This document shows, piece after piece, positions 11,908 to 20,518 of a DNA stretch of 64,000 nt. Origin of the DNA: Pseudoneurospora amorphoporcata (lineage: Eukaryota; Ascomycota; Sordariomycetes; Sordariales; Sordariaceae). The stretch lies in NCBI GenBank assembly GCA_033297205.1, contig MU859066.1, forward strand, positions 248,001-312,000, read 5' to 3'. Made by a program: the position numbers and the translations under genes. Within the stretch, counting starts at the first letter, position 1. Every line of letters begins with the position of its first letter. The notes beneath the pieces were generated by a model, which saw only the letters and a program-made list of their open reading frames with translations, searched no databases and was not told the DNA's origin.

Positions 11908-14900
11908 ATGGGTCGCGACGATAATGATGACCGATCCTTCAAACGAAGAAAGATCGACTTCAACCCACTTCGCTCCGATGACCGCTTCTCAGATCTCCCG
12001 TCGCGCGCGCCACACAAGGGCCCCAGAGGTGCCAGTGGCAACAATGCGTCCTTCAACATCCGAGCTTCCAATCCCCGTGTCGGGTCCAGGTATGGTGGCG
12101 GAGAGACACCTCTCCAGAAAGAGTTTGACGGCCCTGAACCCGGCGTAAACGACGACGACGCAACCAACGCCCTCGACCGAGACTGGTACGGTGGTGACGA
12201 TGACCTCGGCGGCCACACGTTTGGCGATGACAGCCACAACCCCTTCGGCGATGAAGGCGCTTGGGCAGCTCAGGAGAGGGAGGCGGCCCTGGCGGAAAAG
12301 AAGATTGGGCAGATGGCGCGTGGCATGAGCGCCCGGCAGATACAGAAGCAAAAGGATGTCGACGCCTGGGAGACAAACCGAATGCTCACTTCAGGCGTGG
12401 CGCAAAGGAGGGATCTGGGCCAGGACTTCGAGGATGACCAGGAGGGCACCAGAGTGCATCTCCTAGTGCACGACCTACGACCTCCGTTCCTGGATGGACG
12501 AACCATCTTCACAAAGCAGCTGGACCCGGTCCCCGCCGTGCGCGATTCTCAAAGCGACATGGCTGTCTTTGCTCGAAAAGGAAGTAAGGTGGTCAGGGAA
12601 AGGAGGACGCAACGCGAGCGCCAAAGACAGGCGCAGGAGGCTACCAAGGTGGCAGGAACTGCGCTAGGCAACTTGATGGGAGTCAAGGAGGAGGATACCG
12701 ACAGCGCCCTCCCTATCGCGGTGGAGGAGGAGGTCGGCAAAAGCAAAAACATGAACAAGTTCAGTGAGCATATGAAGAAGGAAGAGGGTGCCAGCAATTT
12801 CAGCCAAACCAAGTCATTGAAAGAGCAGCGCGAATTCCTTCCTGCCTTTGCTGTACGGGAGGACCTGCTGCGCGTCATTCGTGACAACCAAGTTGTCATT
12901 GTAATTGGAGAAACAGGCTCTGGTAAAACGACACAGCTTACCCAGTTTCTCTACGAGGATGGCTATGGCAAGACGGGCATGATCGGTTGCACCCAGCCCA
13001 GGAGAGTCGCGGCTATGAGTGTAGCGAAGCGTGTTGCCGAGGAGATGGAGGTGAAGCTTGGCAGCACGGTAGGCTATGCGATCCGTTTCGAGGACTGCAC
13101 CAGCAAGGATACGGTCATCAAGTACATGACGGATGGTGTTCTTCTACGCGAATCACTAAATGAACCAGACCTGGACCGTTACTCGTGCGTCATCATGGAC
13201 GAAGCCCACGAGAGAGCCTTGAACACCGACGTTTTGATGGGCTTATTCAAGAAAATTCTCCAAAGGCGGCGCGATTTGAAGCTGATTGTCACGTCTGCGA
13301 CGATGAACGCAAAGAGGTTTTCCGACTTCTATGGCGGCGCACCTGAGTTTACTATCCCCGGAAGAACCTTCCCTGTGGACATCATGTATCATCGGTCACC
13401 TGTCGAGGACTATGTGGACCAGGCTGTGCAGCAAGTTCTGGCGATCCATGTGGGAAAGCCAGCAGGCGATATCCTTGTCTTCATGACCGGTCAGGAAGAT
13501 ATTGAGGTGACGTGCGAGCTCATCCGCGAGCGGCTAGATGCCCTCAACGACCCGCCGAAACTCAGTATTCTTCCTATCTACAGTCAAATGCCCGCGGACT
13601 TACAAGCCAAGATCTTCGACAGGGCCGCTCCTGGAGTCCGAAAGGTCATCGTGGCTACGAATATTGCGGAAACTAGTTTGACTGTGGATGGTATCATGTA
13701 CGTTGTTGATGCAGGCTATTCAAAGCTCAAGGTATACAATCCACGCATGGGTATGGACACTCTTCAGATTACGCCTATATCACAAGCAAACGCCATGCAG
13801 CGCGCTGGTCGTGCGGGTCGCACGGGGCCTGGTCAAGCGTATCATCTCTTCACCGAGAAGGCCTTCAAAGATGAGATGTACATGCAGACCATCCCTGAGA
13901 TTCAGAGAACAAACCTGAGCAATACGGTTCTGCTCCTCAAATCTCTTGGTGTCAAAGACCTCCTTGACTTCGACTTTATGGATCCACCACCTCAGGATAC
14001 CATCAGCACATCGCTGTTCGATTTGTGGGCGTTGGGCGCACTAGACAACCTTGGAGAGCTCACTGACCTAGGGCGGAAGATGAACGCCTTCCCAATGGAC
14101 CCGCCCCTTGCCAAACTACTCATCACGTCGGAGGAATACGGATGCAGCGAGGAAATGGTCACCATCGTTTCCATGCTCTCCGTTCCCAACGTATTCTACC
14201 GGCCCAAGGAACGGCAAGAGGAGTCAGATGCGGCTCGTGAGAAGTTCTTCGTGCCAGAGTCAGACCACTTGACCTATCTGCACGTCTACACACAATGGAA
14301 AGCCAACGGGTATAACGATGGGTGGTGCGTGCGACACTTTTTGCACTCCAAATCGCTCCGTCGGGCGAAGGAAGTTCGCGAACAGCTTCTGGATATTATG
14401 AAGATGCAGAACATGAAGATGATGAGCTGTGGCACCGACTGGGATGTGATTCGCAAATGCATCTGCTCTGGCTACTACCACCAGGCAGCAAAGGTCAAGG
14501 GCATTGGCGAGTACATTAACTTGAGGACCAGTGTCACCGTCCAACTGCATCCGACCAGTGCACTCTATGGACTGGGCTTTTTGCCAGACTATGTGGTGTA
14601 CCACGAGCTGATCCTCACAAGTAAAGAGTACATGTCAACGGTCACCTCTGTGGACCCTCACTGGCTGGCAGATCTCGGTGGTGTGTTCTATTCGGTAAAG
14701 GAGAAAGGATATTCGGCACGGGAGAAGAGGATCACGGAGACGGAGTTTAACAGGAAAATGGAGATCGAGGCGCAGATGGCAGCGGACAAGAAGCGGCAAG
14801 AGGACCAGCTGCACGAAGAAGAGGAGCTTCAGCTTGTGAAGAAGGGGGCCCCGTCGAAGGACAAGAAAGTGGTCAAGTCGGGTGCCGTGGTGAAACCGGC

Positions 14901-14928
14901 CAGAAAGCGTGCTGGAAGGGGATTTTAG
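11908..14928 (+). CDS. prp16: Prp16/DHX38, DEAH-box splicing ATPase
   Basis: An intronless ORF of 1006 codons from the ATG at 11908 (context CCAAAATGG). The ORF is open further upstream, but that part has no similarity and no better start. Helicase motifs in order: I GETGSGKT at residues 334-341, Ia TQPRR, II DEAH at 431-434, III SAT near 463, V around IAETSLTVDGI, VI QRAGRAGR at 631-638. The helicase core is followed by winged-helix, ratchet (HA2) and OB-fold regions (LPDYVVYHELILTSKEYM). The N-terminal 300 residues are Arg/Asp-rich and disordered and include the ARKGS and REFLPAF linker typical of Prp16 rather than Prp2, Prp22 or Prp43. Prp16 uses ATP to drive the spliceosome from branching to the exon-ligation conformation. 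The C-terminus is basic (KPARKRAGRGF). Confidence 0.96.
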   Translation: MGRDDNDDRSFKRRKIDFNPLRSDDRFSDLPSRAPHKGPRGASGNNASFNIRASNPRVGSRYGGGETPLQKEFDGPEPGVNDDDATNALDRDWYGGDDDLGGHTFGDDSHNPFGDEGAWAAQEREAALAEKKIGQMARGMSARQIQKQKDVDAWETNRMLTSGVAQRRDLGQDFEDDQEGTRVHLLVHDLRPPFLDGRTIFTKQLDPVPAVRDSQSDMAVFARKGSKVVRERRTQRERQRQAQEATKVAGTALGNLMGVKEEDTDSALPIAVEEEVGKSKNMNKFSEHMKKEEGASNFSQTKSLKEQREFLPAFAVREDLLRVIRDNQVVIVIGETGSGKTTQLTQFLYEDGYGKTGMIGCTQPRRVAAMSVAKRVAEEMEVKLGSTVGYAIRFEDCTSKDTVIKYMTDGVLLRESLNEPDLDRYSCVIMDEAHERALNTDVLMGLFKKILQRRRDLKLIVTSATMNAKRFSDFYGGAPEFTIPGRTFPVDIMYHRSPVEDYVDQAVQQVLAIHVGKPAGDILVFMTGQEDIEVTCELIRERLDALNDPPKLSILPIYSQMPADLQAKIFDRAAPGVRKVIVATNIAETSLTVDGIMYVVDAGYSKLKVYNPRMGMDTLQITPISQANAMQRAGRAGRTGPGQAYHLFTEKAFKDEMYMQTIPEIQRTNLSNTVLLLKSLGVKDLLDFDFMDPPPQDTISTSLFDLWALGALDNLGELTDLGRKMNAFPMDPPLAKLLITSEEYGCSEEMVTIVSMLSVPNVFYRPKERQEESDAAREKFFVPESDHLTYLHVYTQWKANGYNDGWCVRHFLHSKSLRRAKEVREQLLDIMKMQNMKMMSCGTDWDVIRKCICSGYYHQAAKVKGIGEYINLRTSVTVQLHPTSALYGLGFLPDYVVYHELILTSKEYMSTVTSVDPHWLADLGGVFYSVKEKGYSAREKRITETEFNRKMEIEAQMAADKKRQEDQLHEEEELQLVKKGAPSKDKKVVKSGAVVKPARKRAGRGF

Positions 14929-14943
14929 ACGATTTTTTTTTCT

Positions 14944-14983
14944 GGATATGGAAGGCCTGGAGTTCGAGCCCCGAGTCATATCC
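14944..14983 (+). terminator. Inverted-repeat element just after prp16
   Basis: GGATATG (14944-14950) and CATATCC (14977-14983) form a perfect seven-base inverted repeat, 15 bases after the prp16 stop. The loop contains GAGTTCGAGCCCC, which resembles a tRNA T-arm/B-box. It may be a 3' UTR hairpin or a remnant of a tRNA 3' half; it is too short to be a tRNA. Confidence 0.3.
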
Positions 14984-15016
14984 TGGGGCAGTACGTAATG
15001 AGGGGTCATGAATGAA

Positions 15017-15026
15017 TACCTAGGTA
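15017..15026. repeat. Palindrome TACCTAGGTA
   Basis: A perfect ten-base palindrome, identical to the one at 19251-19260; related shorter forms occur elsewhere in the intergenic DNA. Confidence 0.6.
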
Positions 15027-15424
15027 AATCGACAGGAATGCCCTATAAAAACGGGCCAACCCGCATGGTGTAGTGTATAAACAAAAGGGAACCCCACAGC
15101 AACGGTAGCCGGGCTATTAGCCGAGTGGGGCATGTTCGGGTGTTTGACCCCGGTCTCCGCTATGATCGGCAACGATGACAGACGATGATTCAATTCAGTG
15201 ACCGAACTTCTTAGTGTATGACTGAACTTCCCTAGGCTGTGTCGCACCTTTTTCTGCCTGTTGATTGTTGTACGCGACTCTTTTTTTTGTGTTCATGAAC
15301 TTGTTGTATTCGAATTACCCAAGATCCAAATTTGGACGTCACACAAGAGCGACAACGACAGCGAGGATAAGAACAGCACTGCTAACAAGAGCCTCTGTCC
15401 AAACAAGGCACCAATTCAGCAATA

Positions 15425-16825
15425 ATGCAGAGCTTAAAGTCGGCGTCGGTGGCTAACGCCGTCCGAAGCGCTACCCGCATCTCGCAACGCTCAGTATCAC
15501 GCACGACTCGCGCTCTCAGCACTCTTCGTTCCCAGACTACCACTCGCAACGTCTCCCGGACCACAGCCGTCAGCGCAGCCCTCCTCTCGCCCAAGACCCA
15601 GCAGCAAGCCCGCCATGGCTCCTCGTCCGCCTCATCGGAGGCCCTCCAGAAGACTCCGCTTTACGACCTCCACCTTGCCCATGGCGCCCAGATGGTTCCC
15701 TTCGGCGGCTTTCACATGCCCGTCCAGTACAAGGGCCTCTCGGTGAGCGCCTCGCACGCCTTCACGCGCGAACACGCCTCTATCTTCGACGTCAGTCACA
15801 TGGTGCAGCGCGTCTTCTCCGGCCCTGGTGCCCGCGAGTTCCTCGAGCGCGTCACGCCCTCCGACTTGGCCTCTCTCGGCGTCCACCACAGCACCTTGTC
15901 CGTCCTGCTCAAGGCGGACGGGTCCGGCGGTATTGTGGATGACACCATCGTCACCAAGCTGGCCGAGGACAAGTTCTACGTCGTCACCAACGCTGGCTGC
16001 CGCGAGAAGGATAACGAGTACTTTGACCAGGAGCTGGTCAAGGCTAAGGAGTCCGGGCTGGAAGTGACCCAGGAGCAGCTGGACGGCTGGGGTCTGGTGG
16101 CCCTGCAGGGACCTGAGGCCGAGGCCGTGTTGGCTGATGCGCTCGACGGCACCACCGATCTGAAGGATCTCTACTTTGGCCAGTCGGTCTACGGCAAGGT
16201 CAAGCTTGATGGCAAGACCAGCGCCCCGCTGCTCATTAGCCGCGGCGGCTACACAGGCGAGGACGGGTTCGAGATCTCCATCCCGCCATCCGATACCGTT
16301 GCCGTGACCGAGAAGCTGCTTACCGTGGGCGGTGCCGAGCGGGTCCAGTTCGCCGGTCTCGGCGCGCGCGACTCCCTCCGTCTGGAAGCGGGGATGTGTC
16401 TGTATGGACACGACCTGGACGAGAGCGTGTCGCCCGTCGAGGCCGGTTTGAGTTGGGTCATCCCGCCCAACCGCCGCAAGGCGGATGCCGGGTACTACGG
16501 CGCCGAGACCATCGCCGCCCAGCTGACTCCCAAGAGCAAAGGAGGAAAGGGCGTCACTCGTCGTCGCGTGGGCCTTATTGTGGCTGGTGCTCCCGCCAGA
16601 GAGGGCGCGGAGATCGTGGCCAAGGGAGACCCGACTACGAAGCTTGGCAGGATCACGAGCGGGTGCCCGAGCCCCACTCTGGGGAAGAACGTTGCGATGG
16701 GGTACATCAAGGATGGCCAGCACAAGAGCGGGACGGAGGTGGAGGTGCTGGTGAGAGGCAAGGCCAGGCCGGCGGTGGTGGCGAAGATGCCGTTTGTGCC
16801 TAGCAAGTACTACAAGTCTGCTTAG
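15425..16825 (+). CDS. gcv1: Aminomethyltransferase, glycine cleavage T protein, mitochondrial
   Basis: An intronless ORF of 466 codons. The first 70 residues are Arg/Ser/Thr/Ala-rich with no acidic residues (RSATRISQRSVSRTT), a classic mitochondrial targeting segment. The mature protein opens with LYDLHLAHGAQMVPFGGFHMPVQY and shows the T-protein hallmarks: the folate-binding motif around DVSHM, GIVDDTIV, the RGGYTGEDGFEI block, LGARDSLRLEAGMCLYGHD and the C-terminal YIKDGQHKSGTEVEV. It moves the methylene unit of the aminomethyl-lipoyl H protein to tetrahydrofolate, releasing ammonia, in the mitochondrial matrix. Length agrees with fungal Gcv1 proteins plus a long presequence. It ends 684 bp from the convergent ethanolamine kinase gene. 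Confidence 0.96.
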   Translation: MQSLKSASVANAVRSATRISQRSVSRTTRALSTLRSQTTTRNVSRTTAVSAALLSPKTQQQARHGSSSASSEALQKTPLYDLHLAHGAQMVPFGGFHMPVQYKGLSVSASHAFTREHASIFDVSHMVQRVFSGPGAREFLERVTPSDLASLGVHHSTLSVLLKADGSGGIVDDTIVTKLAEDKFYVVTNAGCREKDNEYFDQELVKAKESGLEVTQEQLDGWGLVALQGPEAEAVLADALDGTTDLKDLYFGQSVYGKVKLDGKTSAPLLISRGGYTGEDGFEISIPPSDTVAVTEKLLTVGGAERVQFAGLGARDSLRLEAGMCLYGHDLDESVSPVEAGLSWVIPPNRRKADAGYYGAETIAAQLTPKSKGGKGVTRRRVGLIVAGAPAREGAEIVAKGDPTTKLGRITSGCPSPTLGKNVAMGYIKDGQHKSGTEVEVLVRGKARPAVVAKMPFVPSKYYKSA

Positions 16826-17509
16826 ATTCCTTGAGGACGGACAGATTTTGAATGGCGGAAAGGGAAGGGTCGAATGGTATAATGATGGTGGACAAAGGAG
16901 TCAATTGATTCAACAACAATGAATTTCTGCGGCAGGGAATAAAGAGGGTATTATAGGATCACGAATGGCGTCAAACCGGGCACGGCGATGTTAATACATA
17001 TTGTTTTCAACAACTGGGCAGAACAGGACAGCTAATGGGCATCTGGAAGTTACTGCCTGTTCGCCGACGATGGTTTTTGGCAGAGACAAATGGAATGTCA
17101 GGGTTCTCTAAATCCATTTCCGGACTTAGGTAACAGGCACTCAAAAATATTGTAGTGGTTGTACTATAGGTGTGGTAAATATAATTATGTCCAATCCGCT
17201 AACTCAAGCTACTGACCGACTGTTGAGATGAGGTATCTAATCCATGCCAAACAAAAACAACTCCGTGAGCCCAATGTTGAATGCTCGCCCCTATTCCCAT
17301 GCAGAGCCCTCGCGTAGTAAATACATCAAGGGAAGAATTCGTGAGATAGGACCGAAAGAATGCATGCAATGCATAGGCGATGTGATCAACCCAACTCCTG
17401 ACACGCCATGCCTACCCATCCCACGCTATTTTCCTCATCTTCTTTTTGGTGTTTGTATGCGAACAGATGTCGTGAGATCTTTTTTTGTATTCTTTCACCC
17501 ATGCGCTGC
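16826..17509. other. Convergent 3' flanks of gcv1 and eki1
   Basis: 684 bp between two stop codons facing each other; AT-richer than the flanking genes and without a credible ORF. It should hold both 3' UTRs. Confidence 0.7.
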
Positions 17510-18952
17510 TCATTCTTCCTGAGCCCACCTCTTCTCCCTCAGTGGGATCTCCTTGCCAGCGCGCTCGCGATCACCCGAAATCTCGTCGCGCCAAGCCCAA
17601 TACTCGCCAAGTCTCGTCTCGGCGTAGGAGGCATAGTCAAAGTCGATCTGGGAAATAGTCGCCTGGATGAGCGCCCAGATGCCCCAGTAGAATCCGGGTA
17701 GGCCCCGGAAGACGTCCACCTCGTTTATTAGGCGGTCAACCTCGGCCGCCTCGTCAAAATTGGCCGTGGTGCCGTTCTGCTCGCTCTTATAAGCATAGTA
17801 GGCGCGGATGTACTCGGTGATGAATTCGCGACGCTGGGAGCGCGTGGGAAGCACGCTGAAATCGCAGTCAAAGCCACCCCATTCGGCAAAATGGTTCGCA
17901 AGGTCGAAGGCGGCTGGTGAGGGGGTAGCATATTCGTAATCGATGAAGGTCACGTCCGTAGTCGTGTCTCTGGCGGTGACGCCGTTGTTCTCGACAGGTG
18001 TCTGCTGGGATTTGGGAAGGACAATGACGTTGCCACTGAGGAGATCGCAGTGCGCAAAGACGAGCTGTTGTGTGAAGTGGTTAGCCAAACTTGTCCGTCA
18101 TCTTGTAAGGGCGAGAGATAGATATAATGTAGTACACACCCCATTTTGACCCAAGCCTGGGCGCTGGCTCAGCTCGGCAACAGTTCTCGTAAGCTCCTTC
18201 TGTAACTGGGCCTGACGCTCTCTCTGCGCCTCCGTATCTGTCGGCAGGGCAAAGATCCACTTCTGCATGACAGTCCAGACGTTTGGGGGAGGCTTTCCAG
18301 GCGCGACGTTGTCAATGACGTGCTGAAACTCGGCATCTCCAAGGGCCTCGGATGGTACAATGAACTCGGTGTTCTTCGAGTTCCTGCGGCTGTGACCGGT
18401 GCGGGCAGCAATGCAAGGTACCACGGCGTGCCACTGGGCAAGCCTCTTGGCCACAGCTTTGTAGATGACCGACTTGCGCAAATCCTCAGGGTGGGTCATG
18501 GAGCCCTGTACGAAGCGGTACATCATGCCATTCTCGAAGCGGGCGAGAAGCTCGGGAGCAAGGCCGTATCGCATGAGCAGCTCATGGTTCTGGGTTTCGC
18601 GGTGGCGGTCGATGATCAAGTCGGTACCGTTTCCGTAGGCGCGGAGCAAGATGGCCTCCTTGTCTACCTCATCCTTGGAGAGGCCGGTCTTCTTGTTGAC
18701 GGCCTTGAGGAGTGTGTTGGTGATGCCATCCGTGAAGCGCACGAACTCAACGTTGGCATCGGCGCTCTCCCAGTCGGGCCGGATGGCGAGAACGAGTCGG
18801 CGGGCGGTGACTTCCGAGTCCTCGCTCGAGTAAGCGAAAGGGATATAACGAATGTGATGCCCAACAGGCCCGTTGCCGTTCGAATGGCCGTTCGAATGGC
18901 CGTTCGACTGCCCGTTGGCTGTCTGCGTGCCGTTCTCTGTTGTGACAGCCAT
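17510..18952 (-). CDS. eki1: Ethanolamine kinase (choline/ethanolamine kinase family)
   Basis: Two exons: 18952-18140 and 18064-17510, joined across a 75-nt phase-0 intron (gtgtgt..cag), giving 455 residues. The intron falls just before the catalytic loop, so LGQNG joins LVFAHCD. Motifs: nucleotide/substrate part RAYGNGTDLIIDR, FENGMMYRFVQG; Brenner-type catalytic HCDLLSGNV at residues 276-284; metal-binding IDYEYA at 312-317. The HCDLLSGNV and RAYGNGTD forms fit ethanolamine kinases better than choline kinases. The enzyme phosphorylates ethanolamine in the cytosol, the first step of the CDP-ethanolamine route to phosphatidylethanolamine. The N-terminal 30 residues carry an in-frame 12-bp repeat (NGHS repeats). 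The start is the ATG at 18952; ORF continues upstream, but without similarity. Confidence 0.93.
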
Positions 18953-20518
18953 GGTGGGCGGTAGGAATCGCGAGGCCGATTTCGGGCTTGCTGGGGATGG
19001 TATGTGTGTGTGTGTCCTCTGGGGAGATTGAAGGCAGAGAGGTTCGTGATGGAATGCGCGTTTCGGTGCAATGGACAAGTCTGCTCGAAATTTCTTGCGT
19101 TAGACGATGTAGCAATGCAGTAGGAAATGTTGCATAGAGGTATGCAAAAGCATGTGTAACTTGGGTGTCAAGAAAAGGAGGACCGCGGAGATAAAAAGGG
19201 GTGAGGGAGGGGGTTGTTTACAGGCCAGTTGCCTTTCTACGCACCTAGACTACCTAGGTACTGTATCTTTCTAAGCCGACTCAGGACGGTCAACGGGGAA
19301 GGATGCGCACTGCAAATGGGGGGAAACGAAGAGGAATTGGCTTCGTTAAGACTTAGCCTTGGATGATGCGTCGGTGTGAGCAGGCCAGTTTGACAGACGC
19401 AAAGCCGGTACAAACGATGATCAAATCCCGTCCGTTGGGCTTTCCTCACACGATCACTTGCCCTTTGGCTGTGGCTGCCCCTGCCCGTTCGGGTTTATTC
19501 ATCAAAAGTCGCCATCCCCACCAACAAAGCCGCTGGCCCCAGTTCAAACAAACACATGCTTCTCTTTTTTTGCTCCTGGGGCCGCTTGCCGCCCCAATTA
19601 CGACGACCCAACCACGCTGACCCCAACTGACGCCAAAACCCCCCGCGGTCCCTTGTGCCTGGTGGCCCCTTAGCGTTTGTCTGGTCCTCTCCAAGGTCGT
19701 CCCTGACTGGACGAGGCTGGATCGCTTAACCGTGTTTGGCTAGTGCTGTCCATGGTCCCCTAGCGGTACGTACCTGCTGTCAATGTCATTGATTCTCGCC
19801 AGCCCGCGCTGGCCGCCCGCTGCACAAGGTTGCACAGCACGTGAAGTCGCGAACGATTCAACGAAAGAGAGTGGATTGCGGTTGGCCAAGACCCAGCAAC
19901 TACCGCCACCCTGGACCCCATCAGTACCTTGATGTATCACCACAACGTCGAATCGCAAACGAGCCATTCCTTGGAGTTTCAATCCTCATTGCGCCCCTTC
20001 GCGTCATTTGCAGCTTTGGTGTCACAAACCGTCTCGCTTTTCCGCCTAAAACGTCGCTTTGGCCGCCATCCCATCCCGTCTACCACTCACTCGAGTCACC
20101 TTGCCCACCACTCAGTCCAGTCGAGTCGAAAAGAGAGCTTTGAACTGGGGTAGGCACCAGATTCTCAGCTGTCATTGACCAAACAGCTGCGACTTACGGC
20201 AACCGGAATTCCTACCTATCTTGTGTTGCACGTTCACAACTTACTCACGTCCGGCAGTAAGAGGCACGCCAAGTACCGTTCAGCAATCATGGTATGAGAA
20301 TGAGCAAAGGATATCAACTAGAACAGGCACAGACAGCATCGAGATATGACATAGTTTGGCCTTTCAGATTGATGTGGTTTTGAATGGGCACATCCACTTT
20401 GCACGAGGTGTCCAGTTGTGTGCAATCAGTGCTATAGGCTGTGATCAAATCGAATCACCCGGCCATCACTGAGGGGGAAAACGACGAGGAAAAAGAACAG
20501 CCTTCAAAAAGCTTCACA
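18953..20518. promoter_or_regulatory. Divergent promoter region eki1/npr3
   Basis: 1566 bp between two divergent start codons. It holds a TG-rich tract (around 19005), the palindrome TACCTAGGTA at 19251-19260 and C/T-rich stretches. No ORF in it resembles a protein family. Confidence 0.6.
19251..19260. repeat. Palindrome TACCTAGGTA
   Basis: A perfect ten-base palindrome, second exact copy of the one at 15017-15026, about 300 bp upstream of the eki1 start codon. Confidence 0.6.

Larger units (their letters stand above)
14929..15424. other. Intergenic prp16-gcv1
   Basis: Contains the prp16 3' UTR with the inverted repeat at 14944-14983, a perfect palindrome TACCTAGGTA at 15017-15026, and the gcv1 promoter and leader. 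A faint tRNA-like patch at about 15060-15165 could not be folded. Confidence 0.6.

Noticed and set aside
15060..15165. tRNA-like patch before gcv1
   Set aside because: A-box-like and B-box-like strings are present, but no acceptor stem or anticodon arm can be formed.
15632..16723. 363-codon minus-strand ORF opposite gcv1
   Set aside because: Mirror of a GC-rich, codon-biased gene; the plus-strand frame has clear T-protein motifs, the antisense frame has none.
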